A stretch of DNA of 64,000 nt from Blastomyces gilchristii SLH14081 (lineage: Eukaryota; Ascomycota; Eurotiomycetes; Onygenales; Ajellomycetaceae), in NCBI RefSeq assembly GCF_000003855.2, contig NW_003101665.1, positions 352,828 through 416,827 on the forward strand. Direction: 5' to 3'. Shown here one piece after another: positions 54,430-64,000 of the stretch. The notes under the pieces are model-generated. The model was not told where the DNA came from. It saw nothing but the letters and a program-made list of their open reading frames with translations, and did no database searches. Position 1 is the stretch's first letter; each line of letters begins with the position of its first letter. Both the position numbers and the translations under genes were made by a program.

Positions 54430-55835
54430 CTAGAAAAATATTCATTGTCTCTTTATTAGAAATGATTACTCACTGAGGTATTCAAACATGTAACAATGTG
54501 TAAGAAATAGAGAAACAGTTAAACAGTTAAGTGAATACTGAGTTCTCAGATAAAAGCTTGCTTATCAGTTACTCTGACTCTGTAATAAGATCTTATAAAG
54601 AGAGTAAGATTTTATAAAGAGAATATCAGTGAAAGATCTAAGAGTTCTGATATCTTAAATATATAAGATATTCATATAATTACACTTCTTCAGATTTCAC
54701 AGATTCACATATTTAATAAATAATATAATTATATCTAATAATAATATGAGAGAACTCTTGAATGTAAATATAGAAGTAATATCACAGTGACTCTGAGTAA
54801 TATTAAAATTATAATAGTAACAGATAGCTGATATACATGCAACTCAATAACTTTAATATAAGAAAATTCAACAATTAACTTAATAAGAAACTTATGCAAT
54901 TTCAACATCTACAGAATTGAATATAAAAGTGCTGAAAGAATAGTTAGATACTTCTATATATTTCAATACTTTCAATCTCACTCTCTACTCATCATGAAGA
55001 ATGAAAATGCTTATGAAACTGAATATAAATAAAGATATCATCAGTTCACTAATTAATCAAGATTGATATATAATGAATAATTAAAGAATTATATAAAACA
55101 GAAGTTTCATTCATGAATGAAAGCATGTGAATCAGTATTACAAATATCTGATAATATTATCAAATATCTTGATATTCTATTCTGAGACATTATTATATAA
55201 TAAAAAGTGTTAGATTGATAACAGAGCTCTTAACAGAGAAATACTTCTCTTATAACATTCACATCTGACTTTGATATCAAGATCTTAGAAGCAGGTGATC
55301 AATCTTGAGAGAATTAAATGAAGATTAGTATGCTTAAGAAGATATTAACTTTTAAACTCTTACAGATTCTTATAAGTGTAAATGAAGATCTGACTTATGA
55401 AGACTTCTGTACACAACTCTGAATATTAAATGATTATCTTATCAAGCTCAAGAGTATACAGAACAGTGATAGAAGATGTTATATCTCAGTTACTTATACA
55501 CTTACATCTACACTGAAGAATAATAATAACAATACAGATGTCATGAACTGAGTAGACTTAAATATCTATATATAAGCAAGAGTCTTCACTATTCAGACAG
55601 ACTTCTGAGTTTCTGAAATCACTTCTGAAGAAGTCACTGATTAATATCAATGAGAAGTATGCATTAACTGTAATCAATCAGAACACATTGCTTTCAACTG
55701 TCAATCAGTCTATATATCTTCTTACTCAAAGAATGAATCAACATCTGTTCACATCAATCACATTGTATTGAAGAAAGATTCAGAAGATAACTATAAGAAT
55801 ACTCTGATAAAACAGAGAAAAGATTAGCTTCTATG
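54110..55835 (+). mobile_element. Gypsy family B, 5' fragment (LTR plus gag)
   Basis: A plus-strand 5' LTR followed by gag-like sequence homologous to the minus strand of 53.09-51.65 kb. The gag part has a CINCNQSEHIAFNC knuckle near 55660 (CCHC intact). Homology stops at about 55835 (after ATTAGCTTCTAT), inside the region after the knuckle; protease, RT and the 3' LTR are missing. The break adjoins the GC-rich hairpin at 55855. Confidence 0.82.
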
Positions 55836-55854
55836 TAATTCAAAGGTTGCTTGA

Positions 55855-55884
55855 GCCAGCGTACGATTACAGGCGTACGCCGGC
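55855..55884. other. GC-rich hairpin
   Basis: GCCAGCGTACG, an 8-base loop ATTACAGG, then CGTACGCCGGC form an 11-bp stem with one mismatch. It carries several CpG sites in a region otherwise almost free of CpG, right where the gypsy fragment ends. It could be a transposon end (Helitron 3' ends have such hairpins) or a terminator-like structure; a CTRR end was not clearly seen. Confidence 0.6.
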
Positions 55885-58590
55885 TTCTTATATACTGTAT
55901 GCTAAATTAATTGATGGCCGCTATGACCTCTTTACATTTGTAAGCAAGTTCAGAAGCAGCTGTGTTATTATCTGACAGTCATACATTCTTCTGAATCACA
56001 TTCTCTCTCATCAGACTCAGTCACACTTATATGATCATGACATACACTCTAGCTTCATGTGAATTGACATGTTACTAGTATTTATAATAGTGTAGTCTAT
56101 CTCTGATTCAGCTAGCATTCTGTATACACTCTTACAAAGAAACTTTCACTATATTATATTACTTATTCACTAACTTTTTTCATTCTTCAATCATCTTCTT
56201 CATCATTATTATTATCAAATATTATTATCTTATCTAAGATTTCTATTTCTTCTTCTGTTCAACTCTTTCTATCTGTTCATCTATTATATTATACATATTT
56301 CTGATAATGATTCTCTGTTTCTATAACAAGTATTATCATAGTGCTCATATCAGACAGTTTGTTAGCAGTAAGTGTAACATGTTATAAAATATGATCAGAA
56401 CTTGTTTATCTTCTGACAATTGTCAGAATGTATTATCATGAATAGCACATCTTCTTCATCTTCTTATACTTTCTTAACTGTTTTTCTTCTCAGTGAGCTT
56501 CTGATCATGTTTTCTGACATGATTTTATATAGATGCAGATGCTGATGTTTGTTTTTATTCATATAGAATCTTCATATGTTGACAGATCTGTATCTGCTGA
56601 TAATAGTGAACACTTCAATATTGAATCATTGATTGAAAACTTGAAGAATGTGATAATGAAGAAATTATCTATATTATATATAACTGAGTCTTCTGCATTT
56701 CTCTCTGCTCTCTCTGTTTCTTTCTCTGTCACTTTCTCTCAATCTCTTACATCTGCCTCTGTGTCTGATTCTCTCACTTTTACTACTTCTGTTTCTGTGA
56801 TCTCTACTCTCACTACTTCTGCTCTCACTGCTGCCTTTATTACTAGCTCTCCCTGTTTCAAGAAGATATTATATAGACTTGATAAATCACATTTTTCAGT
56901 ATGTACACTCTCACCCTTCTTATCAATCTCTAGAATAATTTATTGTATAAAAGCAGTGTACAATATAACTATCTAAAGCTCAGTCACAGATGTCAATTAT
57001 TACATTTATTTTAAATATTTATAATGAGATAATTATTCATTTATATCAGAGAATCACTCTCTCTCTTAACAGTGTCAAGATTATAAGTCTTTTTCTTTTT
57101 CATCTTTTCTTTCTAACACTGATTTTTCTGTTCTTAGAGAAAATTATTATGAGTTTTATTGTATATGAAGTCATAGCATTCACAGATATCAAGAAACTTT
57201 TTATAACTGTAAAGTTTAATATTGTGAGAATATCTGCTCTGATGAATTTCTTCAGAATAATAGATTCATATCAGTTTATTCTCTGATATCTGTCATCTGA
57301 CTTCATGATACAGATAAAAGATATCTGTGTTTTCAGAAATAGAAACACAGATGTTATACACTTTTACATCTGCAGATGTGAGACTCATACATCTTATCTG
57401 AGATATTATTGTAAGAATAAGTTATTCATACACTGTATTCTGCTTTCTACATTTCTCTGTATCTCTCTCTCTCTTTCTAAGAAGTCTTGTATATGTTGTA
57501 ATTGTGTGTACAATTCTAAGATCAGCAGGTATTTATTCAGTAATTATTATCCCTGCTTTTACAGTTTTTATACACTAATAATAGTTCTTAGTTGCTTCAG
57601 CATCAGAGATCATTTTAATTAAAGATGATAATACTGCTAAGACTACTCTCTTTCACTCTTAAGCTTCTTTCATCACTTTCTCTTCCTTCTCTGCAGAGAA
57701 GATTGTGTATACACTGAGTTATAAGTATTCAGCTCTGAGTGACTTCTGCTGTTATTCATTCAGTTCTATATCTTCTTCTTCTTTCATTTCTTTTATCTTC
57801 ACTTTCTCTGTCCTGGCTTCTGATTCTGTGAGTCTCATACTCTTCTTTAATTTTTCTACATGTATATATACATATTTCTATATTGACATTCCAGTCAATC
57901 TTGTGATAAATGACATTAATATTGTATACAGAGTGATAGAGAAATCAGAGACATGCACAGTGTTGTTGTAAGAGCAGCTTATAGTTCTTGAATTTCTTAC
58001 AGATCTTGAGTTTTGAGATTTCCTTTGTTTTTGACATTTTTCAGATGATGTGATGTTGGAAATAGATTAAATATGTGATGTATGAAAATGAATGAGATAT
58101 GTATAATAATATTTGTCTTTTACAGCTGACTCTTACAGTTGATGATCAATTTATTTCTCTTTTCTTATGCTTTTTCTTTATCTGCTAGTCACTACTCTTA
58201 CACAATCTCTATATAATACAGTGTTCAGTGACTAGACTCAGCAGCTTTCATCTTTTATGATTCTGTCTTATGCATTATACTGTCTCTCTTCACTCACTCA
58301 GATCACTACAGTGAACAGCTCATTGAAACTAATCTTATTCAATCTCTGAGTGTTCTCAGAGGTTGAGATGACTTGATTTCATATATCTGTGAATGTTTCA
58401 GATGATTTGTTCTCTGTGATCTCTGTGATTGAACTGATATAAATAGTTAAATTCAACTCTGAATCTCTTTTTCTTCTGTAATCTGACTCACATGCAAGTC
58501 TGCTGCTTTGAGATCACTCTTTACTGCATTGTACTCACTGTCTGCAGCATATTATTATATGATCAGCTACAGTCTTCTCACTTATTGAAG
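55885..58590. other. AT-rich sequence with unassigned open frames
   Basis: The plus strand has moderate open frames (56533-56976, 56990-57286, 57305-57622, 57705-57971) rich in Ser, Leu, Phe and Ile; one is a Ser/Thr/Val stretch (FLSALSVSFSVTFSQSL). Reading the minus strand gives Lys/Glu/Arg-rich broken frames instead, so the open plus frames may be shadows of a decayed minus-strand gene, possibly the 3' part of gypsy C. No motif was recognised on either strand. Confidence 0.35.
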
Positions 58591-58599
58591 TGTGATATT

Positions 58600-61500
58600 T
58601 ACCTGATTTCTTCATTACTTTTCATTCTTTTCTTATAATTATGAAAAGATCAGAATAAGTGAGATCATCTGATTTGTAAGTATCTATGATTTCTCTTACT
58701 TTGTAAGACTTTTTAATTATAAGTCTCTTCTTTTTCAACACTGATAATAGTGCTGTGAATAATTATAATCTGCTCAGATCTTGCATCTTTACTTCTATAA
58801 GTTATAAATTATTTATTAAGTTACATAAGACTTATCTTTCTGATTCTTTCAATGTATATATTCTCAGAGAATGTGATTTGAGTATTTTATATGACTCAAA
58901 TCACCTAGATTAGAACTTCTCAGAACTCTTATTATATATAAGAACTCACATTCTTATCTTGAGACTCAATTTCTTAACTAGTGAGTCTTGTATTCTTTTC
59001 AATTGAATTACTCAGTTCAGAAGTAACTCATTAGCTTTTACACATGTGTGGCTGATCTCTTTCAATCTTGATTCTGTGTCTGCAACTGATGTATTCACAA
59101 TCACTGTTTCTGCTGTGTCTGCAACTGATGTGTCTGTAACTGCTGTTCTCTTCCTCATCTTTTCTGAAGCATTCTCTGAAATGTATAGATGCAATTCATA
59201 CAACAGATAGAATGATGAACACTTGAAGACTGCATACTATTGAATCCATGTGACTAATAGTGCCTGCCTGAGATATTCATCTTATAGTCTCATAGGCTTG
59301 TTTACTAGATATTTTGTCAGCATATTGCTCAAGATTTCATTCAAGCGTTTCATCTTCTCATTTATTCATGAATGATATAGTATTGTTCTACAATATCTTG
59401 TCTGTAACTGGCTCATGAAATACCTCACTGCTTCTCTCATGAGATTCACACTGTTATCAGTTAGAATCTCACACAGTATTTCATAGTTGACATAGATCTC
59501 ATTATATAGAAACTTCATCATCATCTTCTCTATTATCTCTGAAACTGCTTTCACAACTGATCAGTCAGTAATATAATCAATAGTAGTGATTATTCATTAA
59601 TTTTCATTTGATATTTACAGTAATATATCTATGAGGTTCATCTCTCATCATTTAAATGATTGTATTATACACTTCATCTGATGTTATACTTTCTCACATT
59701 CTAATTCTTTCTTAGATTCTTTTATGACCTGATAATTCAGACACTCATGAGTATATGTCTGAATGTCCTCAGCCATGCTTGATCAGTATACTCTTGATTT
59801 GAGTACACTTATAAGTTCAGAGCTTTCTAAGTGACTGAATTCCTTGTGCATGCAAGTCATCAAGTTATATCTAAATAAATATTCTAGATAGAGAGCTTCT
59901 GCATATTCTAGATCACAGTAAAGTATAATTTTATTTTTCAATTTTCTCAGCTTGAAGTTCAGAAGCATCTCTTCTACTACTTTCATAAGATACTTATTAT
60001 TCAACATCTTACTGTTCTTTAAGTAAGAGATCATTGTATTTACTTATTCTGATTCCTTGTATTCTTTCAGTGCATTTAACATGAACTTTTCTTATATCTA
60101 GTTTACAGAATTCTCACTTATAAAATCAGGTCTATGACTGATTGCATTAGATATCACAGTGTTTGATTTCTTTCAGTATTTAATATAAAGATTGTATACT
60201 TAGAACTTCAAGATTCAATGTACTAAGTATTTGAAAGATTTTATCATTAATTGTAGATAGATGAGACTTTTATAATTCATGATCATCATTATCATATACT
60301 TATTATTAATATATCTATTTCACAATACCAGTGTGTGCTTGATTACTAGCAATTTCTTTTCATACACTGAGTAATTGAGCTCAGTGTCTGATAATTTTCT
60401 ATCATTATATATTATCAGATGCAGCTTGCTATTCTTACTTATCTGTAGAAGAGTGTCTCTGATAGCTCATTCAGATGCATCTGTCTTGATGTAGAAAGGT
60501 TTATTATAATCTGATTGAATAAACACTGAGAATGTTATTACACATTTTCTCAGTGTGAGAAAAACCTCTTTATACACAGTATTTCAAATAATTGAATAAA
60601 ACTTCTTCTTTCACAGATTTGTATCTATTTCTCTTAAGAGATCTGAGAGTGATGTAGATATTTATATGAAATTCTTGATGAATCTGCAGCAATATGAGAT
60701 CAACTCAAGAAACTGTTATATATGATGTATATTTCTCAGTTATGACTAATTTACTATGACATTCAATTTCTCTGAAATGAGATGTATACAGTCATTACTT
60801 ACTATATATTCTATAAACTTCAACTCTTCTGTTTTAAACACACACTTTGTTGATTTAGTATAGAGCTTATACTCTGTCAGAGTTATAAGCACTTCATTAA
60901 GATGCTTCAGATATTCATCATATGAGTTTGAAAAGACTAGAATATTATTGAGATATATAAGATATGATGTTCTATTCTGTTTACAAAGAATTGTATTCAT
61001 TATCATTTGAAAGATGATAGATGTATTTATCAGACTGAATAATATTATCAGAAATTTGAACTTTTCTCATTATATATTAAATATGATTTATGAAACTGAC
61101 AGTTCATCTACACAGATCTGCCAGTATTCTGAGAGAAGATTGATCTTTGATAGATATCAGATGTTTTCAACTGTATTCAACTATTATTAAATCTGTGATA
61201 GTGAATATTCATTCTTAATCATAAGCTTATTAAGTGCTTAATAATTAATACACATTTATCACTTCTCATTTGTCTTTTTCACAAATAGAACTGAGAAGCT
61301 CTACATACTTAATGAGAGTTGTATAGAACTATGTTGTAGAAGATCTGTGATCTGATACTTCTATTCTTTGAGATGTGTTTGTGACAGAGAATATGCATTC
61401 TGATTGACTGATTTCATGTCTCTTATATCAATCTCATATACAAATTCTTATTCTGATGACAATTCTGATGAAAGATCTGTTCAGAAGATCTTTTCATACT

Positions 61501-62250
61501 TCTTCGGAAGCTTCTTCATACACTTGTTCTTCTACATATTCTTTATCTTGATTTTCTCTGTCTCTGAGTTCTGTATAATATACAGAATGCTTTTGAATGA
61601 GATCTTGCAAATCATTCTCTTTGCTTATTAATGTATAAGCAGATTTAACTCTTCTATATCAGAGTTGTGAAATGTTCTTCTCATATCAGTTGATAGAATT
61701 ATATGAATCATTTTCTTCTTATTGATTAACTGTATATAACATATATGTCATTGAATCTGCAAATTGAACCTTTGAAATTAATCAAGTTTAAGAATAAGAT
61801 TGTATTTCACATTCTGCAGCTCTCACACTCAAATATAGTAAGATTATTCTCTGAAGTGCAAGAGAACTCTTACTCTTACAGATAATATTAAATATCAGTT
61901 ATCAGACAATCTTATATATTGAGAATTCTTCACTCAGCAGATCTCTTTCAGTCTTCACCTTATATAATCACTGATATATTGTGTAAAAGCTTTTATATCT
62001 GTTAACACTTTTACAGTTATCTCTCAATTCTTACTCAAGTGCTCTTTATACATTAACATTTCAGATCTTAAGATATTGAGATGAGTGTCTGCTTCATTCT
62101 CACCTGCATCTCAGTCAGAAGTCTGCTTTCTCTTAATATTCACAGAATTCAGAGAGTCATCTAACACAGACATCTCTTTCACTTTGAAGACTTTTCATAG
62201 AATATCAGTGAGTGTCTTCAAGCTCACTGATTCTGCTAGTTTTTTAACTT
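58600..62250 (-). mobile_element. Ty3/gypsy family C relic (pol)
   Basis: Minus strand. RT lies around 61.3-60.75 kb, with SLINTSIIFQ and the catalytic YLNNILVFSNSYDEYLKHLN (family YLDDILVFS....H..HL); both catalytic Asp are Asn. RNase H lies near 60.5 kb (FYIKTDASE). The integrase zinc region lies near 59.75 kb. The integrase core lies at 59.55-59.37 kb: AVSEIIEKMMMKFLYNEIYV, then AVRYFMSQLQTRYCRTILYH. A C-terminal extension around 59.2-58.6 kb has KANELLLN, FESYKILKS (family FGPYKVL) and VREIIDTYKSDDLTYSD. It differs from families A and B in the RT block. No LTRs were found; gag is not recognised. Stops are frequent. Confidence 0.75.
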
Positions 62251-62314
62251 TCTTACTTCTCTTGACTGTTTATATTTGATAAGTTAGTAATATATTTCAA
62301 TACACTCTTTCTTT

Positions 62315-62407
62315 CATTATCATTATCATCATCATTATTATCATTATTATCATCACTATCATCATCATCATTATCATTATCATCATTATTATCATCATCA
62401 TTATCAT
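62315..62407. repeat. ATC/ATT trinucleotide microsatellite
   Basis: About 31 consecutive CAT, TAT, ATC and ATT-type triplets (CATTATCATTATCATCATCA and so on). On the minus strand they would encode Asp/Asn-rich sequence. Imperfect, therefore old or decayed. Confidence 0.9.
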
Positions 62408-63456
62408 ATTATTTCTGACTGTCTCTTCTGCTTTCACCTCTCTTTAACACTTACTGAAACTAATTATGTTATTTCTCTTCAAATATTCTGCAGTTCTGTG
62501 AACTATCAAGGCATGTAAGCACTGTCACAGATTGAAGAAAGAGAAGAAGAAGACATTTAAGCAAGAGAAGACAGATTGTAAGACATGTTATAATACCTTG
62601 AAGAGACTCTGTAAGAAAGTAGAATGATAATAATTTTAAGTAATACTTCTGATAGATTTAGACTGAACTAAGTATAGAAATAATGCAGATAACACTGTCT
62701 GTGAGAGATTGAAGAAGAAGATAATGAAGAGTCTTATACAGTAGTGATGAGATTAGAAGAAGTTCTGAGAATGATTTAAGACTAAGATGAAGAGAGAGAG
62801 AGAGAAGAAGAGTGTTACTGTAAATAAATAGTAATAGAAGAAGATTAAGAAGATGTTAAAGTAAGAGATAAAGAAGTTAAAACTGATAAGTTTTTTATTT
62901 ATTGAGAGATAATAATTTTTGATAATACTTCTATTCTCTAATTGATTAGCAGGAGCTGACAGAGGAGAAGAGAATTGAGACCTTGTTCAGGTTTTGAATG
63001 CACTTCATGATTCAGAATATTGAGAAGACAGCTCTGCTCTCTGAGCATGTCAATCTGCTTATCACTGAAGTGAAACCTGAGACAGTAGATTAGAAAATGC
63101 AGGATTTTGAGATGCAGATTGATCTGATTAAGAGAAAGCAGTGAGAACCCTTCTCTGAGAAGATAGTGAAGAGAGATTTTAAGATAATTATCATCTCAGA
63201 TGAGAAGAAGAAGAAGAAGAAGAAGAATGAGAAGTGAATTATAAAGAATAATAAGAAGAATAAGAAAGAGTAGAAAGATAATAAGTAGAAAAAGTTTTTT
63301 TCTTTTTATATTAGTTAATTATAAGTTCATAATTATTAATAATTGAAATTAATTTTGAGTTTTTAAAAATTATTGTACAAGTTGTAATCAAGTCAGAAAT
63401 AATATATATATATATATATACTTAACTATCATGATTTACAAATCACTATAATGTAT
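62408..63456. other. AT-rich sequence with Lys/Glu-rich broken frames
   Basis: The plus strand carries purine-rich stretches with readable segments, one with a cysteine pattern (ACKHCHRLKKEKKK followed by DCKTCYNTLKRLCKK near 62.51-62.63 kb) and another acidic/basic segment near 62.95-63.24 kb ending in a lysine run. Stops separate them. A zinc-binding role is possible but not assignable. Ends with a (TA)n run near 63.40 kb. Confidence 0.35.
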
Positions 63457-64000
63457 AAGTATCAACATTTTTTCAATATTGATATTCACAATATTAATAT
63501 ATTTTTAATGATATTATCTAATAATATAATTTGATAACACTCTCTTTTACAATATTAATATATTTCAAGAAATATAACAGAGATTAATCAAGATTATTTA
63601 TTTACTTTTATATATTGATGATATTCAATCTGAGTTAGTACTAAAATTATAACTAAGCTAAGAAATAAGATTATTTTCTCTTATATTAATTCTTCTTACA
63701 CACATCAGTGATCAGTTATTGAAAATAAATTATCATCTTTCTCAAATTATTATCATATCTTCTGAATTCACTTCTTTCACTTCTTTCACTTCTTTTACTT
63801 CTATTGAAGATTCATAAACTCTTCAAGAAATCACTGTGAATTACAAAGTCTATATTATTTACAATTCAACACAGAATGCTCTCTTTCAATTATAATAAAT
63901 AATCACTTCATTCTTCATATCTGATTTCAGGTTATAAAATTTATGAAAAACTCAACATAAACACTGAGATGAACTATGAAATAATTATTAACAGATTATA
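63457..64000 (+). mobile_element. Second hAT copy, 5' part, runs off the window
   Basis: It is homologous to the complement of 53.55-54.11 kb over its full length, with mostly C/T and G/A differences. It would continue past 64000 with the transposase core on the plus strand. Orientation is opposite to the relic at 44.8-54.1 kb. No clear terminal inverted repeat was seen at its left edge near 63457. Confidence 0.65.

Noticed and set aside
55855..55884. tRNA gene or Alu-like SINE (contains GATTACAGGCG)
   Set aside because: No cloverleaf, A/B box pair or downstream T-run could be found; the match to a primate Alu word is short and explained by chance.
56533..57971. Cluster of plus-strand open frames as real genes
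   Set aside because: The frames are Ser/Leu/Phe/Ile-rich without motifs and lie in CC/GG/CG-depleted DNA. The opposite strand looks like a decayed charged coding sequence, so these are probably shadows.
62315..62407. CRISPR-like array
   Set aside because: It is a simple ATC/ATT trinucleotide run without distinct spacers, in a eukaryotic context.

Overview
This window looks like a scaffold piece from a filamentous ascomycete with a two-speed genome. Two short GC-balanced gene islands (about 21.6-29.5 kb and 38.45-43.93 kb) sit in very AT-rich, transposon-filled sequence. The coding style supports a fungus: short 60-80 nt introns with GTAAGT-like donors, an up-regulated-during-septation (Uds1) coiled-coil protein, an F-box/WD40 protein and a small secreted protein. 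The large AT-rich blocks of decayed gypsy elements recall Eurotiomycetes/Onygenales such as Ajellomycetaceae. That placement is inference, not something the sequence proves.

Layout. 0-3.7 kb: a Helitron-type Pif1 helicase fragment and a DUF3716-like relic. 3.7-10.35 kb: a nearly complete but stop-riddled Tad-like LINE (ORF1 with zinc knuckles; ORF2 with endonuclease, reverse transcriptase and RNase H), preceded by 53-bp tandem units and ending in an (AAT)n tail. 10.35-12.0 kb: the 3' end of a Ty3/gypsy element (family B) with its LTR. 12.0-21.6 kb: two Ty1/copia relics on the minus strand. 21.6-29.5 kb: gene island 1, with the Uds1 gene, an unrecognised 634-aa protein gene and then repeat-like sequence. 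29.5-37.15 kb: two copies of a hAT-type MITE; a whole Ty3/gypsy element (family A) sits inside the second copy, and a third MITE sits inside that gypsy element. 37.15-38.4 kb: an assembly gap and unassigned AT-rich DNA. 38.45-43.93 kb: gene island 2, with a secreted-protein gene facing an F-box/WD40 gene whose 3' end appears frameshifted. 44-54 kb: a hAT transposase relic on the minus strand, split by a MITE and by a complete family-B gypsy element with 307-bp LTRs. 54.1-55.8 kb: the 5' end of another family-B gypsy element. 58.6-62.3 kb: a third Ty3/gypsy relic (family C). 63.46-64 kb: a second hAT copy in the opposite orientation, running off the window.

The AT-rich blocks carry C-to-T/G-to-A decay like repeat-induced point mutation. 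Here CpC/GpG and CpG are almost gone while CpA/TpG stay common, so many tryptophan codons became TGA. The most informative observations are: a MITE family of about 506 bp with perfect or near-perfect 8-bp target duplications, whose ends match the hAT relic; nested insertions that order the events; and LTR/primer-site complementarity suggesting that both gypsy families A and B used Tf1-style self-priming. No tRNA, rRNA, CRISPR or biosynthetic cluster was seen.
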